NCBI RefSeq assembly: GCF_900626075.1
Contig: NZ_UYZY01000004.1
Span: 1 to 64,000, forward strand
Direction: 5' to 3'
Length of the DNA stretch: 64,000 bases
Source of the DNA: Clostridium transplantifaecale
GTDB lineage: Bacteria > Bacillota > Clostridia > Lachnospirales > Lachnospiraceae
Part shown: one piece after another, positions 54,135-63,687 of the stretch
Layout of the letters: the number at the start of each line of letters is the position of its first letter
Numbering within the stretch: the first letter of the stretch is position 1
The notes under the pieces: model-generated
The model's input: the letters and a program-made list of their open reading frames with translations, nothing else
Database searches by the model: none
What the model was told of the DNA's origin: nothing
Translations under genes and position numbers: made by a program

Positions 54135-56159
54135 TTATTTGGATGTTGCCTCTTTGAAAACTTTCTCAATCAGAGCGTCATCGGCAATGTAAGGCATTGT
54201 GATTGTATCTGTGTCTGCAAACTGTTTGTTGTATTCAGCAACAGTCTCGATAGAGTGCTCATTTCTTGCCCAGTTTCTTCTGGAAACACCAACCATGGTA
54301 TCCCACGGAATAGACTCACGGATAATCTGGTCTGTCAGTTCGGAACCGTCCAGAACGAGGCCGAAACCGCCGTTGATTGCTTTACCGATACCTGTACCGC
54401 CGCCGTTGTGGAGAGCGATTAAGCTCATACCCCTTGCTGCGTTACCTGCGAAGCAGTGAGTAGCCATATCAGCAGTAAAGTTGGAACCGTCATAGATGTT
54501 ACTTGTCTCACGGTATGGAGAATCTGTACCGCCTGTATCATGGTGGTCACGGCCAAGCATAACCGGTCCGATTTCTCCGTTTCTAACCATCTCGTTGAAT
54601 CTGAGGGCGATATCGCGTCTTCCAAGTGCATCCTGGTAAAGGATACGGCACTGTGTACCAACAACGAGTTTATTCTTCTCAGCGTCGCGGATCCATACCC
54701 AGTTGTCGCGATCCTGGAATCTTCTGTTCGGATCGATGATATCCATGGCAGCGTGGTCTGTTTTAACCAGATCCTCGTGTTTGCCGGATAAGCAGCACCA
54801 TCTGAACGGGCCGTAACCATAGTCGAATAACTCCGGTCCTAAGATATCTTCTACGTAAGATGGGAAGATAAAGCCTTCGCTTGTATCTACGCCGTTCTTG
54901 GAAATATCTTTATTGCCTGCATCGTATACGGCCTTCATGAATGCATTGCCGTAATCGAAGAAGTAGGAACCTCTGGAAACCAGAGTCTGGATTAAGTGGA
55001 AATGCTTTGTCAGAGTTTCATCTACCATCTTGCAGAAGTTCTCTTTGTCATGATCAAGCATTTCGGTTCTCTGCTCAAAGGTAAGACCCTGTGGGCAGTA
55101 TCCGCCGTCGTAAGGTACGTGGCAGGATGTCTGGTCGGAGAGAAGCTCAATGTGGATATTCTCGTTAACCGCATACTCAAGAAGGTCTACGATATTGCCG
55201 TGGAAGGCGATAGACATAGCTTCTTTTTTCTCCATGTATTCGTGAGCCAGTTTGAATGCCTCTTCCGGTGTCTCGGCAACTTTGCTTACCCAGCCCTGGC
55301 TGTGTCTTGTCTCAATTCTGGAATAGTCAACCTCGGCAACGATACCAACGCCGCCGGCGATCTCGATTGCTTTTGGCTGAGCGCCGCTCATGCCGCCAAG
55401 TCCGCTTGTTACGAATAAATGGCCTGCAAGATCTCCGTCTGCCGGAACGCCAAGGAACTTACGTCCTGCGTTTAAGATTGTGTTGAATGTTCCGTGAACG
55501 ATACCCTGCGGTCCGATGTACATCCAGCCGCCGGCTGTCATCTGTCCGTAGGAAGAGCATCCCATAGCGGTTGCTTTTGCCCATTTTTCAGGGTTGTCGC
55601 CTTCACCTACCATCAGGCCGTTTGTGATGATAACACGCGGAGCCTGTTTGTGGGAATGGAACAGTCCAAGAGGATGGCCGGACATAACAACAAGTGTCTG
55701 CTCGTCTGTCAGAACCTCAAGGTATTTTTTCAGTAACTGGTACTGCATCCAGTTCTGGCAAACCTGGCCTGTCTCGCCGTAAGTAACAAGTTCATATGGA
55801 TAAAGAGCGATTTCATGGCTTAAGTTGTTGTCAATCATAACCTGGAATGCTTTACCCTGAATACAGTTGCCTTTGTATTCATCGATTGGTTTTCCGTGGA
55901 TTTCTCCCTTCGGCATGAAACGGTATCCGTAAATACGTCCATGTGTGAGAAGCTCCTCCATGAATTCTGGAGCTAACTGCTCGTGAAGCTCTTCTGGGAT
56001 ATAACGAAGGGCATTCTTTACAGCCAGTTTTTTCTCGTGATCTGATAAGGTAAGCTCTCTCATTGGAGCGCGGCGGATGCCTTCTTTAAAAACGGGATAC
56101 TCCGGGAGTACCGGGTCAAGTTTGATTGTCATAGCTTTTCCGATTTCACTATTGTTCAT
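54135..56159 (-). CDS. hutU: Urocanate hydratase
   Basis: Second step: urocanate plus water to imidazolone propionate, using tightly bound NAD+. 674 residues, the long form (near the size of the animal enzyme) rather than the 550-residue proteobacterial form. TAGGWMYIGPQGIVHGT, SGLGGMSGAQPKA and GAGRxxSLIALHNGGGTGIGKAINGG-like blocks are present. Its promoter has direct repeats resembling SARP sites. Codon choice is biased as in a highly expressed gene. Confidence 0.96.
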   Translation of the reverse strand: MNNSEIGKAMTIKLDPVLPEYPVFKEGIRRAPMRELTLSDHEKKLAVKNALRYIPEELHEQLAPEFMEELLTHGRIYGYRFMPKGEIHGKPIDEYKGNCIQGKAFQVMIDNNLSHEIALYPYELVTYGETGQVCQNWMQYQLLKKYLEVLTDEQTLVVMSGHPLGLFHSHKQAPRVIITNGLMVGEGDNPEKWAKATAMGCSSYGQMTAGGWMYIGPQGIVHGTFNTILNAGRKFLGVPADGDLAGHLFVTSGLGGMSGAQPKAIEIAGGVGIVAEVDYSRIETRHSQGWVSKVAETPEEAFKLAHEYMEKKEAMSIAFHGNIVDLLEYAVNENIHIELLSDQTSCHVPYDGGYCPQGLTFEQRTEMLDHDKENFCKMVDETLTKHFHLIQTLVSRGSYFFDYGNAFMKAVYDAGNKDISKNGVDTSEGFIFPSYVEDILGPELFDYGYGPFRWCCLSGKHEDLVKTDHAAMDIIDPNRRFQDRDNWVWIRDAEKNKLVVGTQCRILYQDALGRRDIALRFNEMVRNGEIGPVMLGRDHHDTGGTDSPYRETSNIYDGSNFTADMATHCFAGNAARGMSLIALHNGGGTGIGKAINGGFGLVLDGSELTDQIIRESIPWDTMVGVSRRNWARNEHSIETVAEYNKQFADTDTITMPYIADDALIEKVFKEATSK

Positions 56160-56206
56160 TGCTATCTCGTCCTTTCTGTTATGTGTTTTTTTAACTTTCT
56201 GAGCTT

Positions 56207-56238
56207 ATTATAACAATGCGGAGTCCAAAAAACGTCAA
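56207..56238 (-). promoter_or_regulatory. hutU promoter with 11-bp direct repeats
   Basis: Minus strand: TTGACG (plus 56233-56238), TTGGACT (plus 56222-56228), then -10 TATAAT (plus 56207-56212). The GAC cores of the two repeats are exactly 11 bp apart and the nearer one ends 10 bp before the -10. No normal -35 is needed if a SARP-type activator binds here. Confidence 0.7.
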
Positions 56239-56300
56239 TATTAATTGATAATTTTAATCTTTTTAAAAATAATCCTGTCAACCTTCTTTGGACGTCAGAG

Positions 56301-56329
56301 TTGACAGTACCCGTCAGGTTTTGTATACT
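56301..56329 (+). promoter_or_regulatory. Promoter of the SARP-type activator gene
   Basis: TTGACA (56301-56306), 17 bp, TATACT (56324-56329). The leader of about 100 nt contains GTTTTGCGG twice (near 56363 and 56398). Confidence 0.75.
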
Positions 56330-56432
56330 GAAATATAATAGATCTTATAGAAGAAACCCACGTTTTGCGGCAGGGTCTTTTTGACGGACAGCGAGAGTTT
56401 TGCGGTAAAGTATAAATGTCAGGGGAGGCGCC

Positions 56433-59276
56433 ATGAAGAAAGTTGAAATTAACCTGTGTGGAAATCCGACGATTTTTGCAGATGGGGAGAAGGTTAATTT
56501 CCCTTATAAAAAAGTAGAGGGATTTTTGTACTATCTCTGTGTAAAGAAGACGGTTACCAGGGAGGAGGTCATCTGCCTTTTGTGGGGGGACGAGGACGAG
56601 ACCACCGGTAAGAAGAAGCTTCGGGATGCGGTTTATCAGGTTAGACGTTTTCTGGACAAAGATATTTTAATAACGACGGGTCATACTGGGATTGCTCTGA
56701 ATCCCGATTATCCGGTGAAAATTGATTTGGACTATAATACGGGTTCAGATGCCGGACAGGCCGGTGTATTTCTGGACCATTTTTATATTAAGAACTGCTA
56801 TGAGTTTGAAGAATGGGTGGGAGGCGTCAGGGAAGAACAGCGCCAGGACATCTCAAAGAGCGCCAGGGAATACCTGGATGAGGCCCGGGAGAAAAAGGAC
56901 GTTTCCCTGATTCAGAAATATAGTAATATCCTTATTAAAAATGATCCCTATAATGAAGAATTATATTATGAGATCATGAACGTATATGCGGAGAACGGGA
57001 ATTATACGATGGCAATCCGCCTGTATTACGATCTCCTGAAGCTGTTCCAGGAAGAGCTCGATATGGAACCGTCCCAAAAGGTCAAGGATTTGTTCCATCA
57101 GGTCTTCAACGTCAAGGAACATGTTAAGACGGAGGGCGTCTCCGTCGATCTTCCTTTTATCGGACGCAGAAGAGAACTTTATGAAATCAGCGGGTTCCTG
57201 GAGCGTACGGCAGGGGAGAAGGTGGGATGCCTGGCCATCGAAGGCGAGGAGGGCGTCGGAAAAACGTCATTTTTGGAATGTGGCCTGAAGCTTGCCGCCG
57301 GCAAACAGATGATTACTCTCTATGCAGTGTGTTACAGACAGGGAGCCGATTTCTTTTTAAATCCATGGAACGATATTTTCCAGGAGATTCAGCAGTGTAT
57401 TGAGAATGGGATGATTAAGGACGTGCTCTCACCCGGACAGGAGGAGAAGCTGACCCAGATCCTGAACAGAGGCGTGGGCGACGACCGGGAAAGCGGAAGG
57501 ATGACCTACCAGATGATTGAGAAGACGGTCATCAGCCTCTTTACGGAGATTTCAAAGAAGTACCGCTTGGTTCTGGCCTTTGACGATATCCAGTGGATGG
57601 ATCAGATGAGTTTTCAGCTGATGTGCCGGCTGCAGTTTATGCTGGAACCGGCTGCCCTGCTTACGATCTGCACCTATAACAGGAGCAGCGAGGTGGAGGT
57701 GATGGAGTCTCTGGAACCCCTGGTGCGCAGGGATTTTGTCAAACTATTGTCGCTTCAGCCGTTTACAAGGGATGAGACCGATGAGATTCTCCATAAGACG
57801 CTTCCGGAACTCGATTCGGAGCCGGATAAACGTCAGAAACTCTATGAACTGACGGACGGCAACGCTTTCTTCCTGACGGAGATGATTAACATCATCAGGG
57901 AGAAAGGATATACGCTTGAAAAGTCACCGAAAACAAACTTTGTCATCAAGGCGAGACTTTCGGGCATATCCCAGGATGAGAAGGAAGTGCTGGACTGCAT
58001 GTCGGTCTTCCCGGAGAAGATAAGCATTGAGGAAATCGAGCTCCTGATGAAAGGGATGGACCGTCTCACGCTTCTCAAAATCCTCGAACGGTTGCAGGAA
58101 GGTTTCCTTATTAAAGAGGTACTGGTTGGATGGAATGTTTATTACAAATTTGTCCACCGCATCTTCCAGGAATACATTTACGAAAAACAGAGCAACGGAA
58201 AGCGCCAGCTGTACCATAAGATGCTGGCAGAATATTATGAGGCCCAGGCGGAGCAGGATTTCATGGTGCTGCCGCTGGTGGTTTATCATTACGACAAGTG
58301 CCACGACCAGGTTAAAGCCTATCAGTACCAGATACGTTATCTGAAAGAATTTTATACGGTCATCAATGAGAATTTCCCTGTGCTTCACACGGAGGCCTCC
58401 GACTTCGGAGATGATTTCGGCGTTATGGCCGAGGCGGAGAAGATGCTTGAGCTGGCGGAGGATGTCATCAACCTGAAAGACGATTCCAGGGAGATACGCC
58501 GTATGAAGATGGAGATGCATTACATCAAGGGCAGATACGACATTGCCATGGGGGAATATGACAGCGGAATCGCCAATATTGAGAAGAGCATTTTCCTCGC
58601 CCAGAAGCTGAACGCCAACAAGAACCTGCTGGCCTGCTACAAACAGCAGATATTCCACGGAATCCAGAGGGAAGATCTGGAGAAGGTGGATAAATATGTG
58701 AACCTGGGTCTGGGATGTATTAAAAAGGAAGAGAAAGACGAATACGCCACCTTCCTGCGCCTCAAGGGCTGGTACCATGTGCAGAGGCAGGAGTACAGGA
58801 TGGCGGAGGAAGTCCTCCAGAAGGCGCTGATGGTATTCCGGGAGCTGGAAGACGGAGAAGGAAAGTATACGGCCAGTATTGCGGCCTGCTATAATTATAT
58901 CGGCGATATCTACCGGATTCAGGATCGGTATGACGAGGCGCTGGAATTCTACACAAAGGGAATTACGGTGGGAAAAGGACCTGTGGAGACGAACGGACTG
59001 GGCCAGGTATACTGCAATATCGGCCAGGTCATGTACAGCCAGGGCAGATACGAGGAGGCTTTCAATTATCTCGAGCGTGCAAGGGAGTGCCTGGAAAAGA
59101 ACGGATACAGATGGGGCCTTGAGAGGGCGGAGACTTACCTTGCCATGACCTGCCTGAAGACAGGGCGCCGGGAAGAGGCGGAGGAGCATTACAGGAAGGG
59201 CATGGAATTGTCTGCCAAGATAGGAAATCCGACGACGGAACTGCTTCTTGAGACGGTCAGGAAGGAACTGGAATAG
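56433..59276 (+). CDS. SARP/BTAD-type transcriptional activator with AAA and TPR domains
   Basis: 947 residues. Residues 1-about 90: OmpR-type winged helix (VICLLWGDEDETTGKKKLRDAVYQVRRFL); about 95-235: BTAD helical domain (NDPYNEELYYEIMNVYAENGNYTMAIRLYYDLLKLFQEELDMEPSQ); about 245-560: STAND/AAA ATPase with Walker A EGEEGVGKTS and Walker B LVLAFDDIQWMDQ; about 690-940: TPR repeats (Tyr/Ala-rich helical pairs). It lies between divergent hutUI and the hutH operon, both of which carry SARP-like repeats, so it is the likely hut activator. Ligand is unknown; histidine or urocanate is a guess. Confidence 0.9.
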   Translation: MKKVEINLCGNPTIFADGEKVNFPYKKVEGFLYYLCVKKTVTREEVICLLWGDEDETTGKKKLRDAVYQVRRFLDKDILITTGHTGIALNPDYPVKIDLDYNTGSDAGQAGVFLDHFYIKNCYEFEEWVGGVREEQRQDISKSAREYLDEAREKKDVSLIQKYSNILIKNDPYNEELYYEIMNVYAENGNYTMAIRLYYDLLKLFQEELDMEPSQKVKDLFHQVFNVKEHVKTEGVSVDLPFIGRRRELYEISGFLERTAGEKVGCLAIEGEEGVGKTSFLECGLKLAAGKQMITLYAVCYRQGADFFLNPWNDIFQEIQQCIENGMIKDVLSPGQEEKLTQILNRGVGDDRESGRMTYQMIEKTVISLFTEISKKYRLVLAFDDIQWMDQMSFQLMCRLQFMLEPAALLTICTYNRSSEVEVMESLEPLVRRDFVKLLSLQPFTRDETDEILHKTLPELDSEPDKRQKLYELTDGNAFFLTEMINIIREKGYTLEKSPKTNFVIKARLSGISQDEKEVLDCMSVFPEKISIEEIELLMKGMDRLTLLKILERLQEGFLIKEVLVGWNVYYKFVHRIFQEYIYEKQSNGKRQLYHKMLAEYYEAQAEQDFMVLPLVVYHYDKCHDQVKAYQYQIRYLKEFYTVINENFPVLHTEASDFGDDFGVMAEAEKMLELAEDVINLKDDSREIRRMKMEMHYIKGRYDIAMGEYDSGIANIEKSIFLAQKLNANKNLLACYKQQIFHGIQREDLEKVDKYVNLGLGCIKKEEKDEYATFLRLKGWYHVQRQEYRMAEEVLQKALMVFRELEDGEGKYTASIAACYNYIGDIYRIQDRYDEALEFYTKGITVGKGPVETNGLGQVYCNIGQVMYSQGRYEEAFNYLERARECLEKNGYRWGLERAETYLAMTCLKTGRREEAEEHYRKGMELSAKIGNPTTELLLETVRKELE

Positions 59277-59292
59277 AAAATTCGACGGTTTA

Positions 59293-59336
59293 GCCGCGGG
59301 AAGTTCATCAAAAAAGAGCTTTCCGCGGCCTTTTTA
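59293..59336 (+). terminator. Intrinsic terminator after the SARP-type gene
   Basis: GCCGCGGGAAGTTC / GAGCTTTCCGCGGC stem followed by CTTTTTAG. The rest of 59337-59500 is AT-rich with nothing recognised. Confidence 0.88.
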
Positions 59337-59487
59337 GCCTTATCCGGTGAGGTTTCTTTAAAAAATACCTCGTTTTGGTAACACATTAAAGTGAAAAAAC
59401 TGGTGCATTACCATGGTAAAGCTAAGAAGTCTGTCATGCTATCAAGGTAAAGTGGAGAAGTATGAAAACATATAAAAAAAATAAATT

Positions 59488-59541
59488 TTGTCAGTAATAT
59501 TACAAGTTTTGACGCTTTTTTGACGCTTCATGTAATATAAT
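59488..59541 (+). promoter_or_regulatory. hutH promoter with SARP-like direct repeats
   Basis: TTGACGC at 59509-59515 and again at 59520-59526 (11 bp apart), with a weaker TTGTCAG at 59488-59494 (21 bp before). TATAAT at 59536-59541 starts 10 bp after the last repeat. Direct repeats one helical turn apart just upstream of the -10 are how SARP activators bind. Confidence 0.75.
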
Positions 59542-59623
59542 AATCCCATCAATTGCCCTGACGAAATGAGAGCGTCAAGGGCGAGTAACAGTATGAAAAA
59601 ACAGCAGTAAAGGAGAAGATAAG

Positions 59624-61156
59624 ATGAACAAAGTAGTAATTACAGGACAGGATTTAACAGTTGAACAGATCGTAGCAGTTTGCCGTGAGTGCGTAACACT
59701 TGAGCTGTCGGAGGAGACCAAAAAGAGCGTTCTGGAATCCAGACAGATCGTAGATGATTTAATAGCAGAAGAGAAGGTAGTTTACGGAATCACAACAGGA
59801 TTCGGAAAATTCAGTGATGTTGTTATTTCCCAGGATCAGTGCAAAGACTTACAGAAAAACCTGATCATCACACATGCAGTTGGCGCAGGCAATCCTTTCA
59901 CAAAAGATATCGCAAGAGGAATCATGCTTCTTCGTATCAACAACCTGGCAAAAGGTTTCTCCGGAATCCGTCTTGAGACACTTCAGACCATGGTTGATAT
60001 GCTGAACAAGGGCGTTACACCAATCATTCCTGAGAAAGGTTCATTAGGAGCTTCCGGTGACCTTGCTCCATTATCCCATATGGTACTTCCGATGATCGGA
60101 CTTGGCCTTGCAGAGTATGAGGGAGAAGTTCTTCCAGGCGCTGAGGCTATGGCAAAAGCAGGTATCCCGACTATCGAATTATCCGCTAAAGAAGGTCTTG
60201 CACTGAACAATGGTACACAGGCTATGACCTCCGCAGGTTCCCTTGCTCTTTACGATGCACTGAACCTTCTGAAAGTAGCAGATATCACGGCAGCTCTGGA
60301 CTTCGAGGCTCAGAACGGCGTTGTAGATGCACTTGACCACAGAGTACATGATGTACGCCCGCATTCCGGACAGCTTGCAACAGCAAGAAACCTGTTAAAG
60401 CTTCTGGAAGGCAGCAAGAATACAACACGCCAGGGCGAAATCCGTGTACAGGATGCTTATTCCTTACGCTGCTGCCCACAGATTCACGGCGCAAGCAAAG
60501 ATGCAGTTAACTATGTTAAAGAGCATGTAAATATCGAGATCAACTCCGTAACAGATAACCCAATCATCTTCAAAGACGACAGAGCAGGAATTTCCGGCGG
60601 AAACTTCCACGGACAGCCAATGGCACTGAGCTTTGACTTCTTAAAGATTGCAGAATCTGAGTTAGCCAATGTTGCAGAGAGACGTATTGAGCGTCTTGTT
60701 AACCCGGCATACAGCGGACTTCCGGCATTCCTTACACCAAACGGCGGCGTTAACTCCGGATTCATGATTGTTCAGTACTCCGCAGCTGCTTTAGTATCTG
60801 AGAATAAAGTTCTGGCACATCCGGCCAGCGTAGACAGCATTCCATCCTCCGCAGGTCAGGAAGACCACGTAAGTATGGGTACAATCGCTGCAAGACAGGC
60901 TGGAGAGATCGGCCGCAACGTAAGACGTGTTCTGGCTATGGACCTTATGGTAGCATGCCAGGGTATCGATATGAGAGGCAACAAGGGTCTTGGTAAAGGT
61001 ACACAGGCCGCTTATGATTTAGTTCGTAAGGAAGTTGCCCGTCTCGAGGAAGATCGTCCGTTATATGACGATATCAATTACTGTGAGAATATTATCGCTG
61101 ACGGTTCCTTAGTTAAGGCCGTAGAGGAAGCAATCGGCGGTTCTATTGAGATTTAA
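59624..61156 (+). CDS. hutH: Histidine ammonia-lyase
   Basis: First step: histidine to urocanate and ammonia. 510 residues; the MIO prosthetic group forms from Ala143-Ser144-Gly145 in GSLGASGDLAPLSHM. Tyr-containing YGITTGFGKFSD, NGTQAMTS, and QDAYSLRCCPQIHG blocks complete the site. Nearly all Thr and Ala codons end in A and Leu is CTT/TTA/CTG, as in very highly expressed genes. AAAGGAGA precedes the ATG. Confidence 0.97.
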   Translation: MNKVVITGQDLTVEQIVAVCRECVTLELSEETKKSVLESRQIVDDLIAEEKVVYGITTGFGKFSDVVISQDQCKDLQKNLIITHAVGAGNPFTKDIARGIMLLRINNLAKGFSGIRLETLQTMVDMLNKGVTPIIPEKGSLGASGDLAPLSHMVLPMIGLGLAEYEGEVLPGAEAMAKAGIPTIELSAKEGLALNNGTQAMTSAGSLALYDALNLLKVADITAALDFEAQNGVVDALDHRVHDVRPHSGQLATARNLLKLLEGSKNTTRQGEIRVQDAYSLRCCPQIHGASKDAVNYVKEHVNIEINSVTDNPIIFKDDRAGISGGNFHGQPMALSFDFLKIAESELANVAERRIERLVNPAYSGLPAFLTPNGGVNSGFMIVQYSAAALVSENKVLAHPASVDSIPSSAGQEDHVSMGTIAARQAGEIGRNVRRVLAMDLMVACQGIDMRGNKGLGKGTQAAYDLVRKEVARLEEDRPLYDDINYCENIIADGSLVKAVEEAIGGSIEI

Positions 61157-61234
61157 TTTAAGGGGTGTGTGTTGTTTACTTTTTTTCTGGGGAGTGGAAA
61201 AGTAGCAAAGTATGTATGAAGAAGGAGGGCTTTT

Positions 61235-62533
61235 ATGTTAACTAACCCTGTAGTATTGGCAGTTATATCATTATGTATTCTTTGCTTATTTAAAGTAAAC
61301 GTTTTATTATCCATGCTTATTTCCCTGTTCATCGGCGGTATCGCCGGTGGACTGGGAGTGGCTGGAACACTGTCTTCCATGCTTGGAGGACTTGGCGGAA
61401 ATGGCGAGACAGCGCTTGCATATGTTCTTCTGGGAACATTTGCCGCTTGTATGGCTTACACAGGAATTACAACGATTCTTTCCAAGAAGGTAGCCGCTGT
61501 GGTAGGTGAGAACAAATATATCCTGATTCTTATCCTCACACTGATTGCCTGTGCATCACAGAATATCGTTCCTGTACATATTGCTTATATTCCGATTCTG
61601 ATTCCGCCGTTACTGGTAATCATGAACAGGCTGAAGATTGACCGCCGCGGCGTGGCTTGTGCCATCGCATTCGGCCACAAAGCTCCTTATATTGCAATTC
61701 CGATGGGCTTTGGTCTTATCTTTATGGGTATCATCAAAGACAATATGACACTGAATGGCATGGAAGTTACCCTGAACGAGGTAGCGTCCGTTAACTGGAT
61801 TCTGGCGGTAGCTATGCTGATTGGTCTTTTAATCGCGCTGTTTGTAACCTACAGAAAACCGCGTGAGTATAAAGATATTGCGATTGCTGAAACACATGAA
61901 TTATCTAGCCTGAAATTAACTACACAGCATTGGTGCACAATCGCAGCTATCGTTGTTGTAGTAATTCTTCAGATTAAATTTGGCTCTCTTCCATTTGCAG
62001 CACTGGGCGGACTTCTTGTAATGTTCCTGACAGGCGCTGTTAAGAGAAAAGATATTGACGAACAGTTCAACGAAGGTATCAAATTAATGGGCTTCATCGC
62101 ATTCGTTATGCTCGTAGCAGGCGGATTCGCACAGGTTCTGAAAGATACCGGCGCTGTTAATGAACTGGTAGACAGTTCTATTAAACTGATGGGTGGAAGC
62201 AAACTGATTGCGGCTACCATTATCACACTGATTGGCCTTCTTGTAACAATGGGCATTGGTACCTCTTTCGGTACAGTTCCTGTTCTTGCAGTATTATACG
62301 TTCCGTTATGCTCTAAGATCGGATTTTCACCGGCAGCTACTATCGTCCTGATGTCTGCAGCAGCAGCGCTTGGCGACGCTGGTTCACCGGCTTCCGATAC
62401 AACGCTTGGGCCTACATGCGGCCTGAACGCTGATGGACAGCATGATCACATCTGGGATACTTGTGTACCTACATTCTTACACTTCAACATTCCGTTAATG
62501 ATCGCTGCTATCCTGGCAGCACAGGTACTGTAA
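61235..62533 (+). CDS. NhaC-like Na+/H+ antiporter family transporter, candidate histidine permease
   Basis: 432 residues, about 11-12 helices. The GTSFGTVPVLAVLYVPLCSKIG and ALGDAGSPASDTTLGPTCGLNADGQHDHIWDT motifs fit the Na+/H+ antiporter (NhaC-like / DUF-type) family. It lies 78 nt after hutH with the same high-expression codon style, so it probably moves histidine or a hut intermediate rather than only cations. AAGGAGGGC precedes the ATG. Confidence 0.85.
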   Translation: MLTNPVVLAVISLCILCLFKVNVLLSMLISLFIGGIAGGLGVAGTLSSMLGGLGGNGETALAYVLLGTFAACMAYTGITTILSKKVAAVVGENKYILILILTLIACASQNIVPVHIAYIPILIPPLLVIMNRLKIDRRGVACAIAFGHKAPYIAIPMGFGLIFMGIIKDNMTLNGMEVTLNEVASVNWILAVAMLIGLLIALFVTYRKPREYKDIAIAETHELSSLKLTTQHWCTIAAIVVVVILQIKFGSLPFAALGGLLVMFLTGAVKRKDIDEQFNEGIKLMGFIAFVMLVAGGFAQVLKDTGAVNELVDSSIKLMGGSKLIAATIITLIGLLVTMGIGTSFGTVPVLAVLYVPLCSKIGFSPAATIVLMSAAAALGDAGSPASDTTLGPTCGLNADGQHDHIWDTCVPTFLHFNIPLMIAAILAAQVL

Positions 62534-62590
62534 GGAAACTAAAAACTGAATATTGTTACTACTTAAAATAACCCTTTAAACAACACGTCG

Positions 62591-62641
62591 AAGGCGGCAG
62601 AGAGATGTATAGGCAAGATACATCCCACTCTGCCGCCTTTC
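62591..62641 (+). terminator. Intrinsic terminator of the hutH operon
   Basis: AAGGCGGCAGAG / CTCTGCCGCCTTT with inner pairing GATGTAT / ATACATC, then TTTCCCTGTT. Confidence 0.85.
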
Positions 62642-62669
62642 CCTGTTCTTTTCTAGATCAGATGACAAC

Positions 62670-62740
62670 AAAAGCCGTTCTTTTCGGATCCCCAGACCCA
62701 TAACAAGGTTTTAGGGGCAATCCGAAAGAAACGGCTTTTT
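62670..62740. terminator. Bidirectional terminator
   Basis: 20-bp stem AAAAGCCGTTCTTTTCGGAT with near-complement at 62720-62739 and an inner CCCC/GGGG pair; A- and T-runs flank it. It separates the hutH operon from the convergent MerR gene. Confidence 0.88.
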
Positions 62741-62769
62741 AAATTGACGGTTATTTTTTACTGTTTATG

Positions 62770-63672
62770 TTATGAATATTCTGTTTTTGGCAGTGACGCA
62801 GGTTCCGGCTCCGGCGCTGTTCCCGGTTCCGTTACCGACGCAGGCCGCACCCCCGATTCTTCGACAGGAATCTGAATTTCGGTAACAAATTCTTCCGGGT
62901 TATCGGTGAACGCCATATCGGTGATGGAAACCTCCAGGGAATCGCCCGATATGGTATAGCGGTGCTGGCGGATATAGCGCAGAAGCTTCCGGTAAGTCTC
63001 AAATATTGTTCCGTAGCTGCCAAGGTGGCAGGCCACCGCATACAGTCCCTCCGGGAATGTTCTCACGTTTTTATCGTTGACGGGCTGTTTCAGCATATTG
63101 CCGATAAAATTATATCCATCCAGGTTATTCTTTCCCAGTTCTTTACTGTGTATGCCCAGAATGATATGTCCAGGCTCGACATGCTGAAGCGAAGAGCGGG
63201 CAAAGGATTCCTGGAGGATGTCTATGTAGTGCATGAGATGCTCTGCCTGAAAATTAATATCCACGGTATAAGCGTAGCGCTCACGGATCGGCCGGAATTC
63301 ACAGATACTGCGCCCATGGGCGTTCTCCAGAAGACGGATGCTCCTCAGATAATCGTCCACATGTTTTTTGAGAGACTGGAGTTCGTTTAGCTGACGTTCC
63401 AGTGAGAAGCTTGTCTCATCGAGAATCCGGCCCAGACCGCGTATATCCTTCGTTTCACAATAAGTCTTAATCTGTTCCAGGGATAACCCGAGCTGCTTCA
63501 GTTCACGTATCAGGTAAAGCTTGTCAAACTGTTCCCCGCTGTATAGACGGTAGCCCGAAGATTCGGCCGTCTTTACAGGTTTCATGAGGCCAATCTTATC
63601 ATAATAGCGCAGTGTCTGTGTGGAGATATTAAAGAAATCTGCTATTTCCGAAATCGTGAATGTATTTTTCAT
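62770..63672 (-). CDS. MerR-family regulator with effector-binding domain
   Basis: 300 residues: MerR HTH (1-70; FTISEIADFFNISTQTLRYYDKIGLMKPVKTAESSGYRLYSGEQF), a coiled coil (about 78-118), a GyrI-like effector domain (about 125-275), and a Pro/Glu-rich tail. It starts 15 nt after the DapF-fold gene, so it shares that operon. The ligand is unknown; multidrug-sensor MerR proteins have this layout. Confidence 0.9.
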   Translation of the reverse strand: MKNTFTISEIADFFNISTQTLRYYDKIGLMKPVKTAESSGYRLYSGEQFDKLYLIRELKQLGLSLEQIKTYCETKDIRGLGRILDETSFSLERQLNELQSLKKHVDDYLRSIRLLENAHGRSICEFRPIRERYAYTVDINFQAEHLMHYIDILQESFARSSLQHVEPGHIILGIHSKELGKNNLDGYNFIGNMLKQPVNDKNVRTFPEGLYAVACHLGSYGTIFETYRKLLRYIRQHRYTISGDSLEVSITDMAFTDNPEEFVTEIQIPVEESGVRPASVTEPGTAPEPEPASLPKTEYS

Positions 63673-63687
63673 AATTGCTCCACTGCG

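Noticed and set aside
57924-59189. 421-codon minus-strand frame
   Set aside because: Shadow of the SARP-type activator TPR region; no promoter or ribosome site.
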